Source: UBA6168 sp964573725
Lineage (GTDB): Bacteria; Bacteroidota; Bacteroidia; Chitinophagales; Saprospiraceae
Length of the DNA: 64,000 nucleotides
Assembly (NCBI GenBank): GCA_964573725.1
Contig: CAZNLJ010000020.1
Span: forward strand, 32,472-96,471
Direction of reading: 5' to 3'
The translations under genes and the position numbers were made by a program. Numbering within the stretch: position 1 is the stretch's first letter; each line of letters opens with the position of its first letter. Shown in pieces: positions 37,489 through 46,797 of this stretch. The notes under the pieces were generated by a model. The model saw only the letters and a list, made by a program, of their open reading frames with translations. It was not told the DNA's origin and ran no database searches.

Positions 37489-38442
37489 ATGAAGAAGTTT
37501 ATTGCCCATACAACCGTATTCCTCTTGTTCGCTTCGGTATCTTATGTTTTGTTCCTGAATGTTTGGTACCGATTCACTCCACCGGAATTGACGCCGAACA
37601 TCAATTACGCCATCGGTGCATATGGTCATTTGTTTTCGAGAATATCCGAACTGGAAAATTACGGCGAGGTCGACATCTTGTTCTTGGGTTCCTCTCATAC
37701 CTACCGGGGCTTCGATACCAGAATTTTCTTGAAAAATGGATACAAGACATTCAACCTGGGTTCAAGCGCCCAAACGCCGGTCCAAACCAAGGTATTGGTC
37801 GACAGGTACCTGGACAGGCTAAATCCCAAACTGGTCATTTATGAGGTTTTCCCCCCGACATTCATGTCCGATGGGGTTGAATCCTCCCTCGATGTTATCT
37901 CGAACGACGAGAACGATCTTCACACTTTGAGGATGGCTTTCGAAATAAACAATATAAAGACATACAACACACTTATTTACGGCCTGACCCGGGATTGGCT
38001 GGGGCTCAACGAATCATTCACCGAACCCTCGACCATAGGTGGCGACACGTATGTTTCCGGCGGTTTCGTAGAAAAGGAAATCGGCTATTTTCATCCCAAG
38101 AAATTCAGGAAAAGGAAAATCAACTTGCGGGATTATCAACTCGAAGCCTTTTCCGACATCGTGGAAACCGTGAAGGGCCAGGGTATTGAATTGATGCTGG
38201 TATACGCACCCATTACGAAGGTGAATTATGAAAGCTTTGTCAACACGGATGATTTTGACGAAATCATGAAAAGTTATTCCGGCTATTACAATTTTAATGA
38301 AATGATTTCCTTGGATGATTCGTCACATTTTTACAATGCCCACCATCTGAATCAGCTCGGTGTCGAGCTGTTCAATGAAAAACTCATCGGACTGTTGAAA
38401 GAAAAGGAGGCCCGCACACAAGACGGCGGGAACAGGGATTAA
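37489..38442 (+). CDS. SGNH/DltD-like O-acyltransferase partner protein
   Basis: 317 residues with an N-terminal membrane anchor (FLLFASVSYVLFLNVWY). The GSSHTYRGFD block (67-76) carries the likely nucleophile Ser, and DSSHFYNAHHLNQLGVELFN near residues 277-297 gives the Asp/His pair of SGNH esterases and acyltransferases (His285/His286). It is probably the periplasmic half of the acylation pair with the MBOAT gene 9 nt upstream, transferring the acyl group onto the glycan. Like the MBOAT gene it is AT-richer than its surroundings (many AAA, AAT, GAA, TTT codons). Confidence 0.85.
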   Translation: MKKFIAHTTVFLLFASVSYVLFLNVWYRFTPPELTPNINYAIGAYGHLFSRISELENYGEVDILFLGSSHTYRGFDTRIFLKNGYKTFNLGSSAQTPVQTKVLVDRYLDRLNPKLVIYEVFPPTFMSDGVESSLDVISNDENDLHTLRMAFEINNIKTYNTLIYGLTRDWLGLNESFTEPSTIGGDTYVSGGFVEKEIGYFHPKKFRKRKINLRDYQLEAFSDIVETVKGQGIELMLVYAPITKVNYESFVNTDDFDEIMKSYSGYYNFNEMISLDDSSHFYNAHHLNQLGVELFNEKLIGLLKEKEARTQDGGNRD

Positions 38443-38672
38443 GTACTTCCGCGCCCCATCGGAGGTCCGTGCTTTCGACGGCAGCCTATCCCTTCCGGGA
38501 AAGCGAATGGCCAGCGGATTTTCCCGAAGCGAGGGGACGACCGGCGCATCCTCCCTGGCCAGAACCGGCCGAGGGTGTCCTTCGGTTATACCTGCCGATT
38601 CGGCCGCCGATGGCGGGCATCCTGCCATCGTGCCGGATTGCCCGGCCCGCCGGTCCGCCGCCAAAACACCCC

Positions 38673-41600
38673 TCAGTCACAACCCGCCATTTCCACCACC
38701 AAAACACCCCCCGGCCGAACCTCGAACCCAGGCAACAAAGATACCTCCACACCCGCCCGGAGGGTGACGGCCGTACCGGCGTAAATACTGCCCTGCGACT
38801 GGATTCCGCCGGAGACGCGGTACTCGTTCGGCACGAGCGGGGTATCGTCCAGCACCAGGTCGGCCCCCGCGCAAGGCTGGCCGCAGTCCGTACCGGAAGG
38901 CTCCAACGCGAAAGGTCGCCAGGAAGAAAAGGGGGTCCACAACCCTTGTACAAAGCTGCGCACCCGCACCTGCCAATCCGTTGTCGGTTCAAATGCCGCC
39001 GGCACCGTGTAATGGAAGGCGGTGTCCGACAGGGAGGATTCCCGGATGAGCGGTGCCGGCATTCCCACCCGACTCACCTCCAGTTCGTAGGCCGTGGCAT
39101 CCGGACAGGAAGGCCAACGGAAGTACCATCGGGTGGAATCGACCGGGTCGGCACATCCGTTGTCCAGGACCGCCCCTGTCCCGGGACTTGACATAGCCAG
39201 CCCGGGGCAATCCACCGGCGGCCGCATCAAGGCATATTGTCCGAATCCGGCCGACCCGCCGCCCGTAAAGAGGACCGCCCCCTCCAGGGGCGCCGTCAAC
39301 TGCACCGAAACCGCCGTATCGGCCGGTGTCCCCCAGGTCGGACCGAAGCCGTTGGCTTCCCGCCGGTACATCAGCAGCCGGGCCGGCGCCACCGCCCCCA
39401 TCGGGGTGAGCGCCTCGAATGCCAGGCTGTCCGGTGCCGTGAATCCCGTCGATGTCCCGAAATGCCGGATTACCCAGTAACACCGGCCCGCCAGGGAATC
39501 GCCACCGGCGGGAAGCTGGTCCGGTGGTAACGACAACCGGTATGCCGCCAACTCCCCATCGGGATACGAGCCGCCCGCCGGGAAGGAAATCCGGACATCG
39601 GCTTCCGGAAAGGTGTATACCCCCGCACCCGGGATGCCCAGCCGGCCGCTCACACCGCCTCCCGCCGGCACGTCCGACCCGATCCGCTGGGCCGTATTTC
39701 CCGACAGGGTACCGTGCACCGGCGCCCCGACCCGGTTCAATACCTGCCCCGCAGGCTCGTTGAACTGGTAGTAAAGCCGAAGGTCCGGATCGCCGGCATC
39801 CGCCGCCAGGGTCAGGTGCATCCGCTCCCGGATTTCCGCCTGCGACAAAGCCCGGCTCCACATGGATACCTCCTCCAACTCCCCCCGCATGTTCCGGCTG
39901 TTCCAACCCCGGTAGTTGCCCAACTTGAGCCGGGTCAGGTCGACCGGAGCCGCCGAAAAAGTATGTTTACGGCCGATCCCGTTCAAGTACAGGGTGACAC
40001 CCGTCGGCTCCGCCACCATGGCGACGTGGGACCACTCCCCGGGCGGAACCTCCAACCCGGAATCCCACCACCAGGCGCCGCCCGGGTAATGGTATCCCAA
40101 GGTATTGTTGCCCTCCCGGAAATTGAATCCGACGACATGGGATCCGTCGTTCATCGCAACGGCCGAATAATCGGGCTGGATCCCGTCGGGCTTGACCCAG
40201 GCGGTCAGGCTGAAGGCATTGGTCGAAAGGTTCAGGTCGCCGGTCTGTACCCAATCGCCCGCCTGCGCCAGGCGGACCGCCCGGCCCGGTATCGCTTCCA
40301 CCCCGCAGCGGCTGTCGACGGTGACCATCCCGGTCACCTGCCGGGTATGGGTCTGGCCGCTGCCGTCCGTGACCGTCAGACCGACGGTATAGCTGCCGTC
40401 CGCACCGAACACCACCTGCGGGTTGCGCACGGTATCGGAACTGACGTACAGCGGTGCCGGATCGAAACTCCATTGCCAATCCGCCCCGGCTTGGTCCAGG
40501 ATGGAATGACTGTCGAAATACGCGGTGTCCCGGCTACAGTACAGCGTATCCGCATAGGTGATCGGCTGGGCCAGGGGTGTCGAAACTTCCACCAGGGGGA
40601 TTTCCCATATGCCTCTACCCCGCGTGGCCAGCCGCAGCTTGCTGTCGCGGTAGAATGGCTTGAATTGCAAGGGTCGGATGACCAGGGGAAGCCCCGTGCT
40701 GTAATCCGTCCAGTCCCCGGTCGCCGGGTCATGGTAAAAGACATGCTGCCGGGTGACCAGGTAGACGATACCGGCCGTACCGCCCTGAAAGAGAATATCC
40801 ACGGGATGTTCCCCGTCCAGCACCGCCGTGGTCCGGTTGGTCCAGGTTTGGCCGGCGTCGGTGGACCGGAACACTTTCTGGCCGTTGGCGGCGTCGTTGG
40901 CACAAACCCAGATTTCGCCGGCATGTGCGGGATTGATTGTGATTTCCAGCTTGTTGCGGTTGTTGGCCGGTACATGGGGCAGCAGCAGCCAAGTGGTCCC
41001 GCCGTCGTCGCTCCGGTACAATTGGCGGACATTGGTTCCGTTCGGTTTGAAAACGACATACAGGGTATCCGGATGGAGATGGCCGACGGCGACTTCCAGC
41101 GTCCTGCCGCCGGCCCCGAAATCGTGGAGGACGGAGAAGGAATTTCCGCCGTCGGTCGAGTGCCAGAGACTGCTTCCCTCGCCGGCATAGACGCGGTCGG
41201 CGTACAGGGTCTGGAAGTAGATGCCGCTGGAGTTGGATTCCGTATAGGCTTCGTTCGGGAGAATCGGCATCGACGGAAGGTTCTCGAAACTGCCGCCCAG
41301 CTCCGCGGCCAGCCGCCGGACGGCGGTACCGCCCGACCACCATTGGCTGAACAAGGCCCGACGGGCTTCCATGGGGTGCACATAACCGGTGGATTCCTCC
41401 ACCCCGCCGGCGACATGGCTGTTGAGCGGGCCGTAGGTCTGGTAATAGCCGTGGTTGCCGTTGTGGTAGCGGCCGCCGACGAGGACATCCTCGTTCCAAC
41501 CGGCGCCGAAGCCCCAGAAGTCGGAACCGGTGATGCCCCGCTTGCGGGAGCTATGGCTCAACAACCCGTCGTCGGAATAGTTGATCCCGCCGTCGGAAGC

Positions 41601-43031
41601 CACCCAGATATCGGACCCGTTCACCTCGATGGCCTGGATATCGGCATGAACGTCGCTGAGACGCTGGCTTTCCGCCGCGCCGATGGCCTGGAAACTGAAT
41701 GCGCCGTCCGAGGATTCCGTCAGCCGGATGGTGCCGATCCAGAGGGTGTTGGGATCCTGGTGGGACGCCTCCAGGTCGAAGTTGTAGAAACCCTGGTGAT
41801 AGCCGTCGGAATAGGCGGCGACGTTCCAGGGCATGGTGTTGGCGGATTGGTAGGGGCCGCCGTCCTGACCGGCCGGATGGGTCCAGGTATCCCCGCGGTC
41901 ATCGCTGCGGTACACACCGATCCAGCCGTTGTCGCCGGCCTTGCTGTCGCCGATCAGGCCGACATAGATCCGATCCGGCAGCCCCGGCGGGATGGCGATT
42001 TTTCCGCCGTGGGTGACGGCGGCGGCCGGGTCGGCCGGTTGGTACCACCCGTTGTCGAGCAGGGTCCAGATCAGCCCGCCGTCCGCGGAACGATACACTT
42101 CCGCCCGGACCTGGGTAGTACTTCTTTTCAGGAGGAATACCGTGTCGGGATTGGCCGGATGATGGTCCACATCCCAGGTTTCCTCCGAAAACAACTGCAC
42201 CCAGGACGACCCGGCGTCGACGGAGCGGAAAAATCCCTTGGAGGTTGCGCACCACAAGGTATCGGGCCCGGCCGGATGGAACCGGACCTCATGGCCGGTA
42301 CCGCCGTGGTACAGGACTTCCGACCAGGTCGCGCCCCCGTCGAGGGTCCGGTAGATTCTGCTGTTTCCGCTGATGAACACCACATCCGGCAAGGTCGGGT
42401 GGATCTCCGTCACGGTGATGCTGTTGGAAAATTCGGCCGGTGCGGACACCAGCGTCCAGTTCAGCCCCTTATCGGCGGTCCGGAAGACACCGCCGGCCTC
42501 GGTGCCGCAGAACAGGATGTCCGGATGGCTTGCCGATTGGTCCAGGGAATAGACATTCACCTGCGTGGAATACGGGGTGAGGGTTCCGTTCTTATAGGTT
42601 TCATGCGGCCCTAGGCAAATCCAGCCGCTACCGCCCGCCTTGGCGGCCGATGCCTGCCGGCGGTCTTTCCACCGCTGGAATGCGGCGTCCTCCTCCCCGC
42701 GGGACAGGGGACGGAAGTACCCCTGCGCGTCCAGGGCCTGATCGACCTGTCTGCGCCAGTGCTTGTAGTTCTGGGTATGTATATTTTTGACAAAAGGATG
42801 CTCGGCATAGTATGCCTGGTACAGTGAATCCACGGTCAAGACCGGTGGATCCTGGCCATACATGAGCATGGCCCAGGTGGGCGTACCGCTATCCAGTATC
42901 GGAATGGCCTTGAATAATTCCGGATAAGGCGTATTGGCATGGCTTCCGACCGCTGCAGAATGACTTTGCATCGTCGATTGGGCAAAACCCGCCAGAGGCA
43001 CGCAAAGCAACAGGAATAAGGATACTCGCAT
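38673..43031 (-). CDS. Giant exported BNR/sortilin-PKD-LamG protein
   Basis: About 1452 residues with a signal peptide (MRVSLFLLLCVPLAGFAQ). Residues about 140-800 form sortilin/BNR-type propeller repeats with many S-x-D-x-G-x-T-W boxes (YRTLDGGATWSE, FRSVDAGSSWVQ, YRSDDRGDTWTH, FRSTDAGQTWTN). A PKD domain lies at about 840-910, a LamG/concanavalin-like domain at about 930-1110, then Fn3-like sequence (about 1290-1400). The C-terminus (GSIYAGTAVTLRAGVEVSLLPGFEVRPG ... EMAGC) is the 'LLPGFEV' end found on many Bacteroidota exported proteins, not the standard type A sorting domain. It is probably surface-exposed. Start ATG 43031 is set by the signal peptide. Confidence 0.85.
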   Translation of the reverse strand: MRVSLFLLLCVPLAGFAQSTMQSHSAAVGSHANTPYPELFKAIPILDSGTPTWAMLMYGQDPPVLTVDSLYQAYYAEHPFVKNIHTQNYKHWRRQVDQALDAQGYFRPLSRGEEDAAFQRWKDRRQASAAKAGGSGWICLGPHETYKNGTLTPYSTQVNVYSLDQSASHPDILFCGTEAGGVFRTADKGLNWTLVSAPAEFSNSITVTEIHPTLPDVVFISGNSRIYRTLDGGATWSEVLYHGGTGHEVRFHPAGPDTLWCATSKGFFRSVDAGSSWVQLFSEETWDVDHHPANPDTVFLLKRSTTQVRAEVYRSADGGLIWTLLDNGWYQPADPAAAVTHGGKIAIPPGLPDRIYVGLIGDSKAGDNGWIGVYRSDDRGDTWTHPAGQDGGPYQSANTMPWNVAAYSDGYHQGFYNFDLEASHQDPNTLWIGTIRLTESSDGAFSFQAIGAAESQRLSDVHADIQAIEVNGSDIWVASDGGINYSDDGLLSHSSRKRGITGSDFWGFGAGWNEDVLVGGRYHNGNHGYYQTYGPLNSHVAGGVEESTGYVHPMEARRALFSQWWSGGTAVRRLAAELGGSFENLPSMPILPNEAYTESNSSGIYFQTLYADRVYAGEGSSLWHSTDGGNSFSVLHDFGAGGRTLEVAVGHLHPDTLYVVFKPNGTNVRQLYRSDDGGTTWLLLPHVPANNRNKLEITINPAHAGEIWVCANDAANGQKVFRSTDAGQTWTNRTTAVLDGEHPVDILFQGGTAGIVYLVTRQHVFYHDPATGDWTDYSTGLPLVIRPLQFKPFYRDSKLRLATRGRGIWEIPLVEVSTPLAQPITYADTLYCSRDTAYFDSHSILDQAGADWQWSFDPAPLYVSSDTVRNPQVVFGADGSYTVGLTVTDGSGQTHTRQVTGMVTVDSRCGVEAIPGRAVRLAQAGDWVQTGDLNLSTNAFSLTAWVKPDGIQPDYSAVAMNDGSHVVGFNFREGNNTLGYHYPGGAWWWDSGLEVPPGEWSHVAMVAEPTGVTLYLNGIGRKHTFSAAPVDLTRLKLGNYRGWNSRNMRGELEEVSMWSRALSQAEIRERMHLTLAADAGDPDLRLYYQFNEPAGQVLNRVGAPVHGTLSGNTAQRIGSDVPAGGGVSGRLGIPGAGVYTFPEADVRISFPAGGSYPDGELAAYRLSLPPDQLPAGGDSLAGRCYWVIRHFGTSTGFTAPDSLAFEALTPMGAVAPARLLMYRREANGFGPTWGTPADTAVSVQLTAPLEGAVLFTGGGSAGFGQYALMRPPVDCPGLAMSSPGTGAVLDNGCADPVDSTRWYFRWPSCPDATAYELEVSRVGMPAPLIRESSLSDTAFHYTVPAAFEPTTDWQVRVRSFVQGLWTPFSSWRPFALEPSGTDCGQPCAGADLVLDDTPLVPNEYRVSGGIQSQGSIYAGTAVTLRAGVEVSLLPGFEVRPGGVLVVEMAGCD

Positions 43032-43102
43032 CAGCTCAAGATTTTGGTGGCGAAAGGATTGTCTCGAAATAGTACCGGAAACGCCGGAACCGCCCCCCCT
43101 GC

Positions 43103-43135
43103 CCAATTTAACCCGGGTGGTATAAAAAAACAAAA
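43103..43135 (-). promoter_or_regulatory. Candidate promoter of the giant exported-protein gene
   Basis: On the minus strand TTTTG (complement of 43131-43135) is followed after 20 nt by TAAATTGG (43110 to 43103), a partial match to the TAnnTTTG box with correct spacing. The leader would be about 65 nt. Confidence 0.35.
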
Positions 43136-43322
43136 TCCTCACCTTTTTCCCCGACCCGCGGATAATCGACCCGTCAAATGGGCTCATAATCCTGACCACA
43201 GCTCCCGAAAACATCCCTTTCCAACAATTTACGAAACTTCCTCTCTTCGCCCCTACTTCTCTTCTTTCGAAAATTATAGTCCAAAACCGCCCCAAGCATC
43301 AAAATCAACCCCACTCGCCATC

Positions 43323-43390
43323 TCCCCCCGCCCATCCCAACACCCCCATCCGGAACAACACCCCCCCATCCGGAAGCAAGCCCCCCCATC
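43323..43390. repeat. C-rich tract with 20-bp direct repeats (G-quadruplex-prone on minus strand)
   Basis: Seven-C runs followed by ATCCGGAA recur with a 20-bp period at about 43341, 43361 and 43381. Together with earlier runs of six and three C, the minus strand carries at least five G-runs of three or more within 70 nt, enough for a G-quadruplex. It lies after the MFS gene stop (leftward transcription). Confidence 0.8.
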
Positions 43391-43435
43391 ACAGTAAATC
43401 CTTCAAATCATTCGGAAATCACTGTCCGGAGGGCC

Positions 43436-44656
43436 TCAAGATCCGTCTCCGGCCTCTCCAACCAGGGCCGTCGGGCGTCCCCAGCGAAGGAAAGAGGCGG
43501 TAAGTGCCGCACAGGCGGCCATCACCAAAGGCATTGCGGGCCACCCTGCCTGATTCAGCAGACTGACCGATGCAGAGGCCAGGGTCGCGATGGCCATCTG
43601 CAGCGCCCCCATCATCGCGGAGGCGTTGCCCGCCATCCTGCCGACCGGTCCCATGGCCAAGGCCGAGGAATTCGGCAGCAGGAAGCCGAGGAAAAAGAGG
43701 AATCCGAAAATCAGGAAGGTCGTCGCGGCCAGGTGATACCAACGGTGCCAGGCGGCAAACAAGAGGGCCGCCGCAAAAAAGGATTGTCCGGCCACCGCCC
43801 ATTCGATCAGCCGCTCGCTGCTGTACCGCCGCAACAGGTAGGCATTGAGCTGGCTCGCACCGATCAGGCCGGCGGCAATCAGGGCGAAGAACAATCCGAA
43901 CTGTTGCTCGCTGATGCCGAACACGGACAGGTACAGCTGGGATGCGCCGCTCAGGTAGCTGTATAAACCGGCACCCGCCACCCCGCCCAACAAGGCATAG
44001 TGCAAAAAAACCGGCTCCCGGAACAGGGCCCGGTATCCGGCCGAAACCGGCCCGATGCGCAGCGAAAAGGAAGGGTCCGGGTCCTTGCTCTCCGGCAGGA
44101 ACCAGACGGCCGCCGCCAGGATGAGCGCACACAGGAAAACCAAGGCCAGGAACACGTACCGCCAGCCGAACCAGGCCGCGATGTAGCCGCCGGCCGTCGG
44201 CGCCAATATCGGGGAAACGGCCAGTATCATGATCAACAGGGAAAATACCCGGGCAATGTCCTTTCCCTCGAAAAGGTCGCGCACGATGGCCCGCGAGGCC
44301 ACCAGTCCCGAACAACTGCCCAAGGCCTGGAAAAAACGGAGCGCGATGAGCTGCTCCACCGTCTCCACCCACATGCAGGCCAGGGTCGTCACCAGGTAAA
44401 TGGCCATGCCGGCATACAGCGGCCGCTTGCGGCCGTACCGCTCCAACAACGGGCCGTATACCAGCTGCCCCGCCGCCAGGCCGATGAAGAAACTGGACAG
44501 GGACAGGGCCACCCGGTCCAGGTCGGTGTCCAGGGCTTCGGCAATCTGCCGGAAAGCAGGCAGGTACAGGTCGATGGAAAACGGCCCGATGGTCGTCAGC
44601 AGTCCCAGGGTGAGGATCACGCGGGACCGCTGCGGACGGGAAAGGTGCGTAGGCAT
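43436..44656 (-). CDS. MFS drug-resistance transporter (Bcr/CflA type)
   Basis: About 406 residues with 12 membrane segments. The N-terminus FSIDLYLPAFRQIAEAL is the hallmark of the Bcr/CflA group (DMYLPAxP). Loop 2-3 has YGPLLERYGRKRPLYAG (MFS motif A), and GSCSGLVASRAIVRDLF matches motif B/C. The family exports bicyclomycin, chloramphenicol, sulfonamides or amino acids using the proton gradient. ATG 44656 is preferred to a GTG at 44686, as the extra residues are hydrophilic. A single gene with no local regulator. Confidence 0.92.
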   Translation of the reverse strand: MPTHLSRPQRSRVILTLGLLTTIGPFSIDLYLPAFRQIAEALDTDLDRVALSLSSFFIGLAAGQLVYGPLLERYGRKRPLYAGMAIYLVTTLACMWVETVEQLIALRFFQALGSCSGLVASRAIVRDLFEGKDIARVFSLLIMILAVSPILAPTAGGYIAAWFGWRYVFLALVFLCALILAAAVWFLPESKDPDPSFSLRIGPVSAGYRALFREPVFLHYALLGGVAGAGLYSYLSGASQLYLSVFGISEQQFGLFFALIAAGLIGASQLNAYLLRRYSSERLIEWAVAGQSFFAAALLFAAWHRWYHLAATTFLIFGFLFFLGFLLPNSSALAMGPVGRMAGNASAMMGALQMAIATLASASVSLLNQAGWPAMPLVMAACAALTASFLRWGRPTALVGEAGDGS

Positions 44657-44724
44657 AGGCTGTTCGTCGGATGGTTGGTCTGCCACAAATCTACCAAAAT
44701 ATCACCACCCGGCACACCTCATGC

Positions 44725-45618
44725 CTACGCTTCCCGATGGTTCCCCTCGTACAGGTTGTGTACCATAAGCATGAGCAATCCGAACAGCACCGCCCCGACG
44801 ATCAGGATGTTGTTCAGGATGCCCTCCACCGAAAAGGATACCTTGATCAATATGGTGGAGATGACGAAACCAGAGTTGCGGATGATGGTGTGGAAGCGGT
44901 CGGAATAGTAAAAGGATGCCAGGAGCAACAGGACGTCGACGGTGATCAGGATGGTGAAGAATTCGTCGAAGAAGATGTTGTTCAGGTTACCGATGCCGCG
45001 GATGCCCTCCTGGTAGTGTCCGACTGCCTCCCCCACCCAGTCGGCCAGGGTGTAAACGGCCAATCCGAGCAGGATGGGGACCAGGCCCACGGCGATCGCC
45101 TTCTTCAGCTGGATGAAGGTCCGGACGTTCCGCTCCCGGTCCACGGGGGCCTTCCCGGCGACGGCCGGCTTCTTCCGCACCATCCGGTAGAAGAAATAGA
45201 TCAGCAGGAACAACACCAGCGAGGTGAGCACGTCGAAGGTGAACTGCAGGTCGTCGCGGACCTGAAACCAGTCGGTGGTGAGCTCAATGCTGGCGATGTC
45301 CTTGAAAATGCGCCGGATGATGATGAGGGTAATGATTTCATACTGTTTGCCGATATAGACGGAACTCGATTGCGGCAGGAAGAAAATCAACAGGTACACC
45401 TCGTAGATGAGGATGAAGGAGAACGGGGTGTAGATGGCGGCTATCGGATTGCGCAGGAATTTCGCATCGAGGTCGATCCAGCCCAGGTTGACCAACCCGA
45501 TCATCCCCAGGTGGACCAAGTAGCTCAGGATGGCGATGCTCAGGATCAGCCGCTCGCTCTTTTCCTTGACGGCGGGAGAGAGCAGCTTGTCGAATACGGG
45601 ATGCAGGAACTTTTCCAT
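44725..45618 (-). CDS. Polytopic membrane protein of unknown function
   Basis: About 297 residues (MEKFLHPVFDKLL; an in-frame ATG 21 nt upstream is possible). Six to seven hydrophobic helices. A charged amphipathic region (GKQYEIITLIIIRRIFKDIASIEL) sits between helix 3 and a cytosolic segment. A soluble stretch, RKKPAVAGKAPVDRERNVR, separates the two halves; the C-terminal half contains FFDEFFTILITVDVLLLLASFYYSDRF. The arrangement is loosely channel-like but no selectivity or voltage-sensor motif can be claimed. It lies downstream of the two paralogous genes in the same direction. Confidence 0.75.
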   Translation of the reverse strand: MEKFLHPVFDKLLSPAVKEKSERLILSIAILSYLVHLGMIGLVNLGWIDLDAKFLRNPIAAIYTPFSFILIYEVYLLIFFLPQSSSVYIGKQYEIITLIIIRRIFKDIASIELTTDWFQVRDDLQFTFDVLTSLVLFLLIYFFYRMVRKKPAVAGKAPVDRERNVRTFIQLKKAIAVGLVPILLGLAVYTLADWVGEAVGHYQEGIRGIGNLNNIFFDEFFTILITVDVLLLLASFYYSDRFHTIIRNSGFVISTILIKVSFSVEGILNNILIVGAVLFGLLMLMVHNLYEGNHREA

Positions 45619-45762
45619 GTCAAAGGGGGCTGCCAACATGAACGGCTTCCGGTGGGTGTCACGGACGCCTCCCGCCGGATCCGGATGGTCGCTTACCGCG
45701 CCGCTTGCGGACAGGGGCCGTCCGCACCTCGCTCTTTTTCCGTTGTCGCTACAAGATATGAT

Positions 45763-46260
45763 TTACCGGGGACTAATTCGCTTGCGCAACCGGATATTTT
45801 CCGCCGGATGGGTAGGTTGACCGGCCGGGTTCGGCCGGAGACAGGTCGCCAAGGTCTCGTATAGGGTCGGCCCGTCGGCAGGCCGGGCAGTCTTTCGGAA
45901 CAGGATGGGGCGGCGTTTCACCGGGTGGGCCAGCTCGCACCAGCCGCAATGGACGAACAGCGCCGCCAGGTGGCTGGCCAGCTGCGCTTCCGTCGTGTCC
46001 CATCCCAGGTCGTTGTACAGGAACCTGCCGAGCCCCTCGCCCTCTGTCCCGGTTCTCAGCCGGCTGACGTTGTTGGCCAGCCGCACCCAATCCGCCTGTC
46101 CACCCAGGTACCGGTCTATCGCCGACACCTGGGCCCAAGGGAGGGTCTTGTCAATTACCATGTTATCGAACTGCCGCCGGATCACCAGGGCCTTGCTCCC
46201 CTCGTCCAGCCAAACCCAAAACAGGTTGCCTTTTCCGAGGGTCCGGAATGGTGTAAACAT
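45763..46260 (-). CDS. Unknown protein, paralog A of a tandem pair
   Basis: 165 residues, no signal peptide or membrane segment, so probably cytoplasmic. It aligns with the protein encoded at 46324-46797 across most of its length; shared blocks are DWVxLANNV (57-65), GTExxGLGxFLY (71-82) and AQLASHxAALFVH (92-104). The C-terminus differs and is Arg/Pro-rich. I do not recognise the family. The pattern of conserved Asn, Gly and His looks structural rather than clearly catalytic. It follows its paralog by 63 nt in the same direction, so the two are probably a tandem duplication that has diverged. Confidence 0.65.
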   Translation of the reverse strand: MFTPFRTLGKGNLFWVWLDEGSKALVIRRQFDNMVIDKTLPWAQVSAIDRYLGGQADWVRLANNVSRLRTGTEGEGLGRFLYNDLGWDTTEAQLASHLAALFVHCGWCELAHPVKRRPILFRKTARPADGPTLYETLATCLRPNPAGQPTHPAENIRLRKRISPR

Positions 46261-46323
46261 TATCAGGTGTTTATTGGGTTGGTTAATGGGGGGGGTACCC
46301 GTTTTTAGGGTGTATCGCTTTGT

Positions 46324-46797
46324 TTATTTGTATTTTCCGAGGATTGCCTCTTTCCGTTTTTTCTTGTAAGCGGCACATAGTAGCTCGACCATTTCGTCGG
46401 TGGACATCTTCGGATATTTCAAGCGGAAACGTAACTTGGTTTGCCGGGGCGATTGCAGCTCAAAAACTTCACTATGGACAAACAGGGCAGCGATATGACT
46501 CGCCAGTTGCGCATCTGCTGTATTTCCCCAGCCGGTAAGTTCCTTGTACAGGAACGACCCCAACCCATCTATCTCGGTTCCTGCAGCGAGCTTTTGGACG
46601 TTATTGGCCAGGCATACCCAATCGTTGCGCTGCACCATGTAGGCACGGATGGCCTCCAGGTCAGAAAAGGTGATGGCCTTTTTGTGTTCTTGTCCATTCC
46701 GGAAAACCCGCCGGATAGTGACCGACCTTTCACAAGAATCCATGTCTACATGAAAACCAACACCATGTCCCAGCGTGCTAAAAATTACTTCAGCCAT
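46324..46797 (-). CDS. Unknown protein, paralog B of a tandem pair
   Basis: About 157 residues, starting MAEVIFSTLGHGVGFHVDMD (ATG 46797). Soluble, with conserved blocks DWVxLANNV (59-67), GTExxGLGxFLY (73-84) and AQLASHxAALFVH (96-108) shared with the next gene. Its N-terminal half (VTIRRVFRNGQEHKKAITFSDLEAIRAYM) is predicted alpha/beta; the C-terminus ends in a lysine-rich helix (YKKKRKEAILGKYK). Base composition is somewhat more AT-rich than paralog A. No family recognised and no functional motif assigned. Confidence 0.65.
   Translation of the reverse strand: MAEVIFSTLGHGVGFHVDMDSCERSVTIRRVFRNGQEHKKAITFSDLEAIRAYMVQRNDWVCLANNVQKLAAGTEIDGLGSFLYKELTGWGNTADAQLASHIAALFVHSEVFELQSPRQTKLRFRLKYPKMSTDEMVELLCAAYKKKRKEAILGKYK

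Larger units (their letters stand above)
43032..43435. other. Gene-free stretch upstream of the giant gene
   Basis: About 400 nt between two leftward genes. It holds the candidate promoter of the giant gene near 43103-43135 and a C-rich repeat tract at 43323-43390. No small gene supported. Confidence 0.55.

Noticed and set aside
39714..42614. 966-codon open frame on the plus strand opposite the giant exported-protein gene
   Set aside because: No domain, starts and ends arbitrarily inside the real gene; high GC removes stop codons.
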